Source: Lachnospiraceae bacterium
Lineage (GTDB): Bacteria; Bacillota; Clostridia; Lachnospirales; Lachnospiraceae
Direction: 5' to 3'
Assembly: GCA_017467845.1 (NCBI GenBank)
Contig: JAFUKH010000061.1
Location: 62,001-126,000 of the forward strand
Length of the DNA: 64,000 nucleotides
The translations under genes were made by a program, and so were the position numbers. Under the pieces are notes generated by a model. The model saw nothing but the letters and a program-made list of their open reading frames with translations, did not search any database and was not told the origin of the DNA. Shown piece by piece: positions 26,460 to 34,324 of this stretch (within the stretch, counting starts at the first letter, position 1; each line of letters begins with the position of its first letter).

Positions 26460-26538
26460 AAGCAAAATTTGCTTTAAGTTTACGCCCCCCCCCGTGTCTA
26501 AGTCAACCATTTTTCGTATATTAGGAATTATTTACTAT
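26460..26538 (-). promoter_or_regulatory. Lipoprotein promoter cassette, copy 3 (G9 spacer)
   Basis: Minus strand TTGACT (26501-26506), 18-bp spacer with nine G (26485-26493), TAAACT (26477-26482). The CGTAAACTT block and ATAGTAAATAATTCC block match copies 1 and 2, but the 5'-leader dyad is AAGCAAAATTTGCTT instead of CGTAAAC/GTTTACG. Confidence 0.6.
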
Positions 26539-26593
26539 TGCCGCTCTACTCAAATTGTAATATAAGTAACTCCTCATCGTATTTTTCCATATA

Positions 26594-26791
26594 GGTACTA
26601 TATTCCCCCGTATTTACAACAAAAAATACCTTTTCGGACTCCTATAGCAAGATATTTCTCTATAGATACCCACTTTCATCAAATCCGGTATCCTATGACA
26701 AATATTATAGATTTGGATACTATTCGCCCCTCTTTCTCACAGAATAAGTAAAAAATAGTATCTATAGCAGATTATAAATCCATAGGATACT
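26594..26791. repeat. GTAYC/GATAC box array, locus A
   Basis: This stretch between lipoprotein 3 and trmD has no gene. It holds degenerate units: 26594-26630 (GGTACT to ATACC), 26637-26670 (GACTCCTATAG to GATACC), 26687-26721 (GGTATCC to GGATACT) and 26757-26791 (AGTATCTATAG to GGATACT). In the last three the two boxes start 28 nt apart, and between the last two units the gap from GATAC to GTATC is 42 nt. Box arms are complementary. Confidence 0.55.
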
Positions 26792-26820
26792 CTCACAATT
26801 AAATATCATGATGAGTATAG

Positions 26821-26849
26821 AAAAAGCGTGATTTCTTCAAACCACGCTT
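26821..26849 (-). terminator. Terminator of the ylxM-ffh-rpsP-trmD operon
   Basis: AAGCGTG and CACGCTT form the stem around a 12-nt loop; on the minus strand five T follow. It lies 13 bp after the trmD stop. Confidence 0.75.
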
Positions 26850-26862
26850 CTCAACATATTGT

Positions 26863-28245
26863 TTACTCATATCCAACCCAATACAGCGGCTCCTCCGCCA
26901 TATAAAGTCCATTTTTCTCCTGTAGCTTTATGGAAGCCACATTCCCCTCTTTCACCTGCCCATAGGGCGTAAAACCAAGGCTCTTTACATAGTTGATAAT
27001 ATAGTTTTCCAGAGACTGCCCGATGCCCATGCCACGGCAGGACTCGTCTACATATAAAAGTCCACAACTTCCCTCTGCATGAACCCCTACAAAGCCTACT
27101 AATCTATCCTCTACAAAAGCCCCGAACATCTGCCCCTTTTCTATGCGGTTGCGCACATACTCTTCATCATCCATATCATAGTGCTCTGTTACATACGCAA
27201 AATGCTCCATGGTAAGCCTACGAATATCTTTGTGTTTCACCGGCAATGGTTCCTTTAAGGTATACACATACTGCCATACCTTGTGGCAGATATGCATGCC
27301 CTTCTTCTCTTCCAAAGCCTGCACCACCACCTCAGATGTGGTAAGTACCAATCCGGCACTGTTTAAATACTTATCAACCAGATATTTTGCGCTTTCCAAA
27401 GACTCTGCGCAAACCATATATAATTCACTTTCCGGCTCAAACAGGACAATATCCATACCTCTTTCATAGAGTACCTCACCCAGTCCCCGACTCAAAAGTT
27501 CCATCATATGGATATAAAGCCTCTTTTTCTTAGAAAGTCTCTTAACAATGCTCTGCTTCTTCTGATACTTGGCATATAAATCCGGCCTACGGACTTCCGT
27601 ACGCTTCACAGACTGCTCCAGACGCCATTTCACAATATTCTGGTGATTGCCTGATAATAGGACCTGTGGGACTTCCTTCTCCCTCCACACAGGTGGTCTG
27701 GTGTACTGGGGATACTCTAAAAGGTCATTATGGAAGCTCTCTGTTTCTGCAGAAGTCTCGTTATTAAGCACCCCGGGAACCAGTCTTGCAATGGCATCAA
27801 TCATTACCATCACCGGAAGCTCTCCACCGGTAAGGACATAATCTCCGATGGAAACATAATCTGTAACAATCTCCTCCAGCACACGCTCATCAATGCCTTC
27901 ATAGTGACCGCAAAGAAATACCAGTTCCTCTTCCTTTGCAAATTCTTTTGCCATCTTCTGGTCAAAACGCTTTCCCTGCGGTGTCAGGTAGATGGTGCGG
28001 GGCTTTGTCTTCATATCCTTGGTAATATCCTGATAACAGTCATAAACCGGCTGAGGCTGAATAAGCATCCCTGCTCCGCCGCCATAGGGATAATCATCTA
28101 CTTTACCATGCTTTTCCACGGTATAATCCCTCATATTTACCGCACGATAGCTGATATACCCGGCTTTCGCTGCCCTGCCGATAATACTTTCTCCCAGACC
28201 GTTTTCAATCATCTCCGGGAACAATGTCATAACATGAAAATTCAT
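26863..28245 (-). CDS. trmD: tRNA (guanine37-N1)-methyltransferase fused to a GNAT acetyltransferase
   Basis: A 460-residue protein, about twice the usual TrmD length. Residues 1-235 are a full TrmD: DYPYGGGAGMLIQPQP, LCGHYEGIDERV and SIGDYVLTGGELPVMVMIDAIARLVPGVL form the trefoil knot that binds SAM and methylates G37 of tRNA. From about 245 an additional domain begins (YIHMMELLSRGLGEVLYERG), ending in a GNAT fold with GLLYVDESCRGMGIGQSLENYI, the acetyl-CoA loop, and NVASIKLQEKNGL. The joint is in frame with no stop. The acetyl acceptor is unknown. 3 bp after rimM. Confidence 0.93.
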   Translation of the reverse strand: MNFHVMTLFPEMIENGLGESIIGRAAKAGYISYRAVNMRDYTVEKHGKVDDYPYGGGAGMLIQPQPVYDCYQDITKDMKTKPRTIYLTPQGKRFDQKMAKEFAKEEELVFLCGHYEGIDERVLEEIVTDYVSIGDYVLTGGELPVMVMIDAIARLVPGVLNNETSAETESFHNDLLEYPQYTRPPVWREKEVPQVLLSGNHQNIVKWRLEQSVKRTEVRRPDLYAKYQKKQSIVKRLSKKKRLYIHMMELLSRGLGEVLYERGMDIVLFEPESELYMVCAESLESAKYLVDKYLNSAGLVLTTSEVVVQALEEKKGMHICHKVWQYVYTLKEPLPVKHKDIRRLTMEHFAYVTEHYDMDDEEYVRNRIEKGQMFGAFVEDRLVGFVGVHAEGSCGLLYVDESCRGMGIGQSLENYIINYVKSLGFTPYGQVKEGNVASIKLQEKNGLYMAEEPLYWVGYE

Positions 28246-28248
28246 AGG

Positions 28249-28758
28249 TTAATCCAAAAGTCCTTCCAATACATGTACCTTCATCTTACGGTTTTCCATA
28301 TCCACCTGTAAGATACAATCCTTTATGGCAGGCAGAAGAAGCTCTCTTCCATCTGTCATATTTATCACATAAACATCATTGGCGCCGGTAGATAACACAT
28401 CGGTTATCACGCCAATTTCCTGCTCTTCTTCATTAATTACGGTTAAATCAATCAAGTCCGCAATGAAATACTCATCTTTACTTAATCGTACTGCATTCTT
28501 TCTGGTAACATAAAGGCTCTTCTGCTTGAACTTAATCACATCGTCCATATTGTCGTAGCCCTTAAATTTCAGAATCACCAGATTCTTGAAAAATTTAACG
28601 CTCTCAATCTCGAGTACAATCTGTTCCTTTCCGGTATCCAGAATCGTCTCCTTCAATCTCTTAAATCTTCTTGGGTCATCGGTGGTGGGAAAAACCTTTA
28701 CTTCGCCTCTGACTCCATGTGTGGTGGTAATCACACCAACCTGTAATAAATCATCCAT
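28249..28758 (-). CDS. rimM: 16S rRNA processing protein RimM
   Basis: A 169-residue 30S maturation factor. LQVGVITTTHGVRGEVKVFPTTDDPRRF at the start and the PRC-barrel half (SKDEYFIADLIDLTVINEEEQEIGVITDVLSTGANDVYVI, ending LLPAIKDCILQVDMENRKMKVHVLEGLLD) are standard. It binds S19 and the 16S head. Between khpA and trmD in the usual order. Confidence 0.97.
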   Translation of the reverse strand: MDDLLQVGVITTTHGVRGEVKVFPTTDDPRRFKRLKETILDTGKEQIVLEIESVKFFKNLVILKFKGYDNMDDVIKFKQKSLYVTRKNAVRLSKDEYFIADLIDLTVINEEEQEIGVITDVLSTGANDVYVINMTDGRELLLPAIKDCILQVDMENRKMKVHVLEGLLD

Positions 28759-28827
28759 TTGATTTCTCCATATAGATAAGTTAAGCGAAACACACTTAAA
28801 AGCATGTTTCGCCCTTCTTATGAACTA

Positions 28828-29055
28828 TTAAACGATTTCTACGTCTACAATCTTATTGTCTTTGGAAGACGCTGCTTTTACAACGGAGCGGATTGCCTTA
28901 GCAATTCTACCCTGTTTTCCAATGACTTTACCCATATCGGATGGTGCTACATGAAGTTCGATAACAACATTCTTGCCCTCAGACTTTTCAGTCACGACCA
29001 CTTCATCCGGATTATCCACAAGATTTCTTGCGATAACTTCAACTAATTCCTTCAT
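28828..29055 (-). CDS. khpA: KH domain RNA-binding protein KhpA (YlqC)
   Basis: A 75-residue KH protein. MKELVEVIARNLVDNPDEV leads to the KH core VAPSDMGKVIGKQGRIAKAIRSVVKAA, in which GKQG is the RNA-contact loop. KhpA/KhpB bind many transcripts and affect cell elongation. ATG at 29055 follows GGAGGTGG; upstream in-frame residues are poorly conserved. Between rpsP and rimM, its usual place. Confidence 0.95.
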   Translation of the reverse strand: MKELVEVIARNLVDNPDEVVVTEKSEGKNVVIELHVAPSDMGKVIGKQGRIAKAIRSVVKAASSKDNKIVDVEIV

Positions 29056-29080
29056 AATCCACCTCCAGCGGAAAGTCAAC

Positions 29081-29326
29081 TTATTTAATGATGCCGGCTA
29101 CCTTGAAAAGCTTGCTAACAACTTCAGTAGGCTGAGCACCGTTAGCTAACCACTTCTTAGCTGCTTCTTCATCTACCTTGAAAGTGCTAGGCTCGGTAGA
29201 AGGATCGTAGGTACCGATTTCATCGATGAATCTACCATCTCTAGGTGAACGAGAATCAGCTACGATAATTCTATAAAAAGGTGCCTTCTTCTGTCCCATT
29301 CTTCTTAATCTGATTTTAACTGCCAT
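29081..29326 (-). CDS. rpsP: 30S ribosomal protein S16
   Basis: An 81-residue S16: [41 protein letters not shown] is near the family consensus. It has a strong SD (GGAGG) and lies downstream of ffh in the standard SRP/ribosome operon. Confidence 0.98.
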   Translation of the reverse strand: MAVKIRLRRMGQKKAPFYRIIVADSRSPRDGRFIDEIGTYDPSTEPSTFKVDEEAAKKWLANGAQPTEVVSKLFKVAGIIK

Positions 29327-29414
29327 TTTTCTTTACCTCCGTAAAATAAATAATATAATAAGTTTCATTAATCTATGATAAGAACCGGGTAGTCCCAAAG
29401 TCCATATCTACTAC

Positions 29415-30779
29415 TTAAAAGGGAAATCTTCCTTTTCCCATGCCCGGGAAGCCACCGAAACCTCCGCGTCTCTTGCCTCCGCCAAACTGCTTCATCATCT
29501 TCTGACTCTGCTCAAACTGCTTGATAAAACGGTTTACAACTGCAATATCCACACCTGCACCCTTTGCAATACGATGCTTTCTACGAGGATTTAACAGTTT
29601 CGGATTTCTTCTCTCCTCAGGAGTCATGGAAAGCACAATCGCTTCCATGTGAGCAAGCTGCTTTTCATCAATCATGCCTTCCAAGTCGCCTGCCTTGATG
29701 CCCATACCGGGAAGCATTCCTAAGATGCTTGATAAGCCACCCATGTTTCGCATCTGCTTCATGCTCTCAAGGTAATCTTCGAAGTCGAACTTACCTTTTT
29801 TCATGCGGCCGGCCATGTCTCTGCTCTTCTCTTCATCCATATCGATACTGGCCTGTGCCTTATCGATTAAAGAAAGAACATCACCCATGCCTAAGATTCT
29901 GCTTGCCATACGGTCCGGATAAAACTGCTCCATATCGGTGAGCTTTTCTCCCATACCAACAAACAAAATAGGCTTACCGGTTACTGCTTTAATGGAAAGT
30001 GCCGCACCACCTCTGGTATCGCCGTCCATCTTGGTGAGTACCACACCATCTATGCCAATCTGCTCATCAAACTGCTTTGCCACATTTACGGCATCCTGAC
30101 CTGTCATAGCATCTACAACAAGCAATGTCTGATGAACTTTTACAGCCTCTTTCACTTCTTGAAGCTCCTGCATCATACCTTCATCTACATGAAGACGACC
30201 GGCAGTATCCAGGATTACTACATTATGACCATTCTTCTCCGCATGCTTAATTGCCTCTTTCGCAATCTCTACAGGCTTATGGTCTGTTCCCATGGAGAAA
30301 ACGTCAACTTCTACCTTTTTACCGTTAATCTTAAGCTGCTCAATAGCCGCCGGACGGTAGATATCCAGAGCTACAAGTAAGGATTTCTTACCCTTTTTCT
30401 TAAGATTTCCTGCAATCTTGGCAGTAGCGGTAGTTTTACCGGCACCCTGAAGACCGGCCATCATAACGATGGTAATTGCTTTACCGGGCTGCATGGCAAT
30501 CTCGGTAGTCTCACTGCCCATCAGGTTAACCATTTCCTCGTTAACGATTTTGATAACCATCTGGCCGGGATTTAAACCGTTCATAACATCCTGACCGATT
30601 GCACGCTCTTCCACAGCTTTCACAAACTGCTTTACAACCTTGAAGTTAACATCCGCTTCTAAAAGAGCCATCTTAACTTCTTTTAAAGCCGCCTTTACAT
30701 CTTCCTCGGTAAGACGTCCCTTGCTGCGAAGGTTCTTAAATACGTTTTGAAGTTTATCTGTTAAGCTTTCAAATGCCAT
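29415..30779 (-). CDS. ffh: Signal recognition particle protein Ffh
   Basis: A 454-residue SRP54. The N domain (1-90) and G domain show GLQGAGKTTATAKIA (about 107), DTAGRLH and TKMDGDTRGG; the C-terminal M domain is methionine-rich (MKQMRNMGGLSSILGMLPGMG) and ends in a Gly/Phe-rich tail. It binds 4.5S/6S-type SRP RNA and signal sequences and docks with FtsY, which is encoded 3 kb upstream. Directly after ylxM. Confidence 0.98.
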   Translation of the reverse strand: MAFESLTDKLQNVFKNLRSKGRLTEEDVKAALKEVKMALLEADVNFKVVKQFVKAVEERAIGQDVMNGLNPGQMVIKIVNEEMVNLMGSETTEIAMQPGKAITIVMMAGLQGAGKTTATAKIAGNLKKKGKKSLLVALDIYRPAAIEQLKINGKKVEVDVFSMGTDHKPVEIAKEAIKHAEKNGHNVVILDTAGRLHVDEGMMQELQEVKEAVKVHQTLLVVDAMTGQDAVNVAKQFDEQIGIDGVVLTKMDGDTRGGAALSIKAVTGKPILFVGMGEKLTDMEQFYPDRMASRILGMGDVLSLIDKAQASIDMDEEKSRDMAGRMKKGKFDFEDYLESMKQMRNMGGLSSILGMLPGMGIKAGDLEGMIDEKQLAHMEAIVLSMTPEERRNPKLLNPRRKHRIAKGAGVDIAVVNRFIKQFEQSQKMMKQFGGGKRRGGFGGFPGMGKGRFPF

Positions 30780-30791
30780 AAAATGCCTCCG

Positions 30792-31157
30792 CTAAAAGTC
30801 TTTCCAAAGGTCTGTGGATACCCCTTTGATGATTTGGATGGATTCTCTTACTTCTTCGGGAAGTTCCGTAGAAAGGAGTTCATCGGTCAGCTCTGTAATC
30901 TTAAGGAGCTTATCCTTTGCTTCCGTAAACTTCTGTACCAAATGAAGCTTATCTTCATATCCCTGAAGAATCTTATCACATCTCTTAATCAAATCGTGCA
31001 CGCCCTGTCTGCTGATTCCCTGCTGCTCTGCAATCTCGCTTAAGGACATGTCATTATATACCGCATCTTCGTATACATTACGCTGATGCTCCGTCAAAAG
31101 TTCGCCGTAAAAGTCATACAGAAGAACTTGTTTATAAATCTTTTCCATCTCTCCCAT
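30792..31157 (-). CDS. ylxM: YlxM family SRP-associated HTH protein
   Basis: A 121-residue protein with a sigma-region-4-like HTH ([31 protein letters not shown]) and an extended helical C-terminus (about 75-121). YlxM lies before ffh in Firmicutes and can interact with SRP. It is the first gene of the operon that runs through trmD. Confidence 0.93.
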   Translation of the reverse strand: MGEMEKIYKQVLLYDFYGELLTEHQRNVYEDAVYNDMSLSEIAEQQGISRQGVHDLIKRCDKILQGYEDKLHLVQKFTEAKDKLLKITELTDELLSTELPEEVRESIQIIKGVSTDLWKDF

Positions 31158-31193
31158 ACATACTCCTCGACTTTCAATTTAGCAACCTTTGCT

Positions 31194-31222
31194 ATCATAC
31201 ACGAAATACAAATAGGTGTCAA
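31194..31222 (-). promoter_or_regulatory. Promoter of ylxM-ffh operon, fused to a terminator
   Basis: Minus strand TTGACA (31217-31222), 17 bp, TATGAT (31194-31199). The -35 is the 3' arm of the terminator hairpin at 31215-31240. Confidence 0.7.
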
Positions 31223-31240
31223 GTATTTTTTCTTGACACC
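31215..31240 (-). terminator. Terminator after yitT
   Basis: GGTGTCAAG and CTTGACACC pair perfectly (9 bp) around an 8-nt A-rich loop, followed on the minus strand by TATTTGTATTT. A modest T-tract, so some readthrough into ylxM is likely. Confidence 0.65.
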
Positions 31241-31262
31241 CACAAACTTTTTTCAACAATAT

Positions 31263-32129
31263 TTACACTCTTTCACTAAAGAAGTTTTTATACCCTTCTC
31301 CGAAGATTTCCGTAGCACTGGAAACAATCATAAAGGCCAGCGGATCCTCTTCCTTTACCACAGCTTCCACCTTAGGTGCCTGTGGTTTTCTGGAGGCACA
31401 CATAATGACACGTTTATCCTTGCCACTGTAGGCTCCCATACCCTGCACGTGGGTTACGCCTAAATCCAGTTCCACAAGAAGTCTCTGGGTAATCTCATCA
31501 CATTTATCCGTAATGATAAAAATCAGTTTTGCTTCATCACGACCATATAATACAATATCTAAAACCAGTGCACAGACAATTACTGCAATTCCTGCATATA
31601 ACGCTCTGTCAATATTTTTAAAGACAAATGCAGATGCGGTAACAACCACAGCATCCATAAAAAGGAAAAGATTGCCCGTCCGCATATGGGGGAATTTGAT
31701 TCTCAGCACCTTTACAATAATGTCCATTCCTCCGGTAGTTGCACCGCCCTTGAAAACCATACCGATTCCGATAGCCATCAGGGATGCTCCCGCAAGGGAC
31801 GCCAAAAGCGGGTCCTCCGTCACTGCCCCATAGGGTGTCAAAAGGTTAATCACCGCAGAGTCCAATACGATGCAGTATACGGTAGAAATAATGAATTTCA
31901 GTCCGAATTTCCATATTCCCAGAAGCATAATGGGAATATTCAAAATAAATATCCACGTACCGGTTTCTACCGGAATAATACGATTCAGCAGTACCGCAAT
32001 ACCACTGACACCTCCCGGTGCCAATGAATTGGAATCCAAAAAGCAGGCAATTGCTACTGCATATAGAATCGCTCCTATTGAAATAAGTAAAAACTTCTTA
32101 AGTAATCGAATAACTCTATCTGTTCCCAT
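31263..32129 (-). CDS. YitT family membrane protein
   Basis: A 288-residue protein with five to six membrane segments (DUF161-type; AIACFLDSNSLAPGGVSGIAVLLNRI and GGATTGGMDIIVKVLRIKFPHMRTG), followed by a cytoplasmic DUF2179-like domain (about 205-285: KLIFIITDKCDEITQRLLVELDLGVTHVQGMGAYSGKDKRVIMC). Function in the family is not settled; a regulated transporter is the usual guess. It starts 9 bp after the ilvA stop. Confidence 0.88.
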   Translation of the reverse strand: MGTDRVIRLLKKFLLISIGAILYAVAIACFLDSNSLAPGGVSGIAVLLNRIIPVETGTWIFILNIPIMLLGIWKFGLKFIISTVYCIVLDSAVINLLTPYGAVTEDPLLASLAGASLMAIGIGMVFKGGATTGGMDIIVKVLRIKFPHMRTGNLFLFMDAVVVTASAFVFKNIDRALYAGIAVIVCALVLDIVLYGRDEAKLIFIITDKCDEITQRLLVELDLGVTHVQGMGAYSGKDKRVIMCASRKPQAPKVEAVVKEEDPLAFMIVSSATEIFGEGYKNFFSERV

Positions 32130-32138
32130 ATCCCATCC

Positions 32139-33350
32139 TTATAGATTTGTGCGAACTTGTTTCGGCATATAGCCTTCCTCCTCCAGAGCCTTCATAATCT
32201 GCTGTTTGTGTTCTGTACCGAAAGCTTCCAGAGTAATACGAAGCTCCACAGCCACACTACGATTGGTTGATACAAACTGATTGTGCTCCAGTTTAATAAC
32301 ATTACCATTTTGCTTAGCAATTATACCTGAAACCTTGCAAAGCTCACCCGGCTTATCCGGGAGAAGAACAGATACCGTAAAGATACGGTCTCTAAAAATA
32401 AGTCCCTGCTGAACCACAGAAGACATGGTGATAATGTCCATGTTACCACCACTTAAAATAGAAACAATCTTTTTATCCTTTACGTCCAGATGCTTTAAAG
32501 CTGCCGCTGCAAGAAGACCTGAATTTTCTACAACCATCTTATGATTTTCTACCATATCCAAGAAGGTTACTACAAGCTCATCATCCTCGATGGTAATGAT
32601 ATCGTCCAGATTCTCCTGAAGATATGGGAATAATTTTTCTCCCGGAGTCTTTACAGCAGTACCGTCTGCAATGGTACTTACCTTAGGAAGTGTAGTTACT
32701 TTACCATTTTTAAAGGACTCCTGCATACAGTTAGCACCTGCCGGCTCTACACCGATTACCTTAATCTTTGGATTCAGCATCTTGGCAAGAGTAGATACAC
32801 CGGTAGCAAGTCCGCCGCCACCGATAGGAACCAAGATATAGTCCACTAAAGGAAGCTCCTTAAAGATTTCCATTGCAATGGTTCCCTGACCGGTTGCCAC
32901 TCTTAAATCATCAAAGGGATGAATAAAGGTATATCCATACTCATCAGCAAGCTCATAAGCCTTTGCACAAGCTTCGTCATATACGTCACCGCAAAGAACA
33001 ACCTCTGCGCCATAGCTCTTGGTTCTGTTCACCTTCATAAGAGGAGTTGTGGTAGGCATTACAATGGTTGCCTTGCAGCCGAAGCACTTTGCTGCATATG
33101 CAACGCCCTGAGCATGGTTTCCTGCAGAAGCGGTAATGATACCTTTTGCTCTCTCTTCTTCTGATAAGGTACTCATGGTATAATACGCACCACGAACCTT
33201 ATATGCGCCGGTGAACTGCATGTTTTCCGGCTTTAAATATACCTTATTACCTGTCTGCTTGCTGAAATAATCACTATATACAAGCTTCGTCTCCAGAGTA
33301 ACCCTTTTTACTACCTCTGAAGCTTCTTCAAATTTTTCTAATGTTAACAT
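32139..33350 (-). CDS. ilvA: Threonine ammonia-lyase with ACT domain
   Basis: A 403-residue PLP enzyme deaminating threonine to 2-oxobutanoate. LKPENMQFTGAYKVRGAYY has the PLP Lys, SAGNHAQGVAYAA the next conserved loop, and VPIGGGGLATGVSTLA the phosphate-binding glycine run. The C-terminal 75 residues are a single ACT domain (FTVSVLLPDKPGELCKVSGIIAKQNGNVIKLEHNQF). It resembles the catabolic TdcB length with one ACT domain; either isoleucine synthesis or catabolism is possible. Between ftsY and yitT. Confidence 0.93.
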   Translation of the reverse strand: MLTLEKFEEASEVVKRVTLETKLVYSDYFSKQTGNKVYLKPENMQFTGAYKVRGAYYTMSTLSEEERAKGIITASAGNHAQGVAYAAKCFGCKATIVMPTTTPLMKVNRTKSYGAEVVLCGDVYDEACAKAYELADEYGYTFIHPFDDLRVATGQGTIAMEIFKELPLVDYILVPIGGGGLATGVSTLAKMLNPKIKVIGVEPAGANCMQESFKNGKVTTLPKVSTIADGTAVKTPGEKLFPYLQENLDDIITIEDDELVVTFLDMVENHKMVVENSGLLAAAALKHLDVKDKKIVSILSGGNMDIITMSSVVQQGLIFRDRIFTVSVLLPDKPGELCKVSGIIAKQNGNVIKLEHNQFVSTNRSVAVELRITLEAFGTEHKQQIMKALEEEGYMPKQVRTNL

Positions 33351-33369
33351 AGCTGTATCCCTCTTTCCC

Positions 33370-34305
33370 CTAGTCTTCTTTTACACTGAAGAGTGCATCC
33401 ACAAAATCATCGGAATCGAATTTCTGCAAATCATCAATGGTCTCACCCACACCGATGTATTTCACCGGAACATTTAATTCCGACTGAATCGCCACAGCGA
33501 TTCCGCCCTTTGCAGTACCATCCATCTTGGTAAGGATGATACCGGTAAGATTGGCCACCTCACCGAATTCCTTAGCCTGCACAAGTGCATTCTGCCCGGT
33601 AGTTCCGTCCAGCACAATCAGATTCTCTCTGTGTGCATTCGGAAATTCCCTGTCAATGATACGGTTCATCTTACGGAGTTCTTCCATAAGATTCTTCTTA
33701 TTATGAAGACGCCCTGCAGTATCAATAAACAGAACATCTGCATTACGTGCTTTCGCGGCATTTACCGCATCAAACACCACGCTGGCCGGATCGGTGCCTT
33801 CATTACCACCTATCATGGGCACATCAGCTCTCCTTGCCCACTCAGCAAGCTGTTCACCTGCCGCAGCGCGGAAGGTATCTGCCGCAGCGATAATGACCTT
33901 ACGACCATTGTCCTTAAGCTTACCTGCAAGCTTACCTACCGAGGTGGTTTTTCCTACACCATTTACACCGATTACCATGACGATGGACTGCTTATGCTCA
34001 AAGTCATAGGCAGTTTCATCCACCTTCATCTGCTCTTTAATATTCTCAATCAGGAGCTGCTTGCAATCAGCAGGCTCTTTAATATGCCGCTCCTTCACCT
34101 GCTCCTTAAGCTTTTCCACGATGGCACCGGTTGCACTAACACCGATATCCCCCATAATAAGAATTTCTTCCAATTCCTCGTAGAAATCCTCATCAATATT
34201 ACTGAATCCGCTAAAGACATTATCAATGCCCTTAACGATATTATCCCTTGTTTTGGAAAGACCATCTTTCAGTCTCCCAAAAAAGCCTTTTCTTTCCTCG
34301 CTCAA
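33370..34305 (-). CDS. ftsY: SRP receptor FtsY
   Basis: A 311-residue NG-domain GTPase that docks SRP-ribosome complexes at the membrane. VIGVNGVGKTTSVGKLA (P-loop), DTFRAAAGEQL, DTAGRLHNKKNLMEEL and TKMDGTAKGG are family motifs. The acidic A domain is almost absent, as in many Firmicutes. It lies 19 bp after smc, a widespread smc-ftsY order. Confidence 0.97.
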   Translation of the reverse strand: MSEERKGFFGRLKDGLSKTRDNIVKGIDNVFSGFSNIDEDFYEELEEILIMGDIGVSATGAIVEKLKEQVKERHIKEPADCKQLLIENIKEQMKVDETAYDFEHKQSIVMVIGVNGVGKTTSVGKLAGKLKDNGRKVIIAAADTFRAAAGEQLAEWARRADVPMIGGNEGTDPASVVFDAVNAAKARNADVLFIDTAGRLHNKKNLMEELRKMNRIIDREFPNAHRENLIVLDGTTGQNALVQAKEFGEVANLTGIILTKMDGTAKGGIAVAIQSELNVPVKYIGVGETIDDLQKFDSDDFVDALFSVKED

Positions 34306-34324
34306 AATAAAGCTCTCCCTTATA

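Noticed and set aside
26594..26791. CRISPR array, suggested by about 35-nt units and 35-nt gaps
   Set aside because: Units are degenerate rather than identical, there are only two well-spaced pairs, and no cas gene is near.
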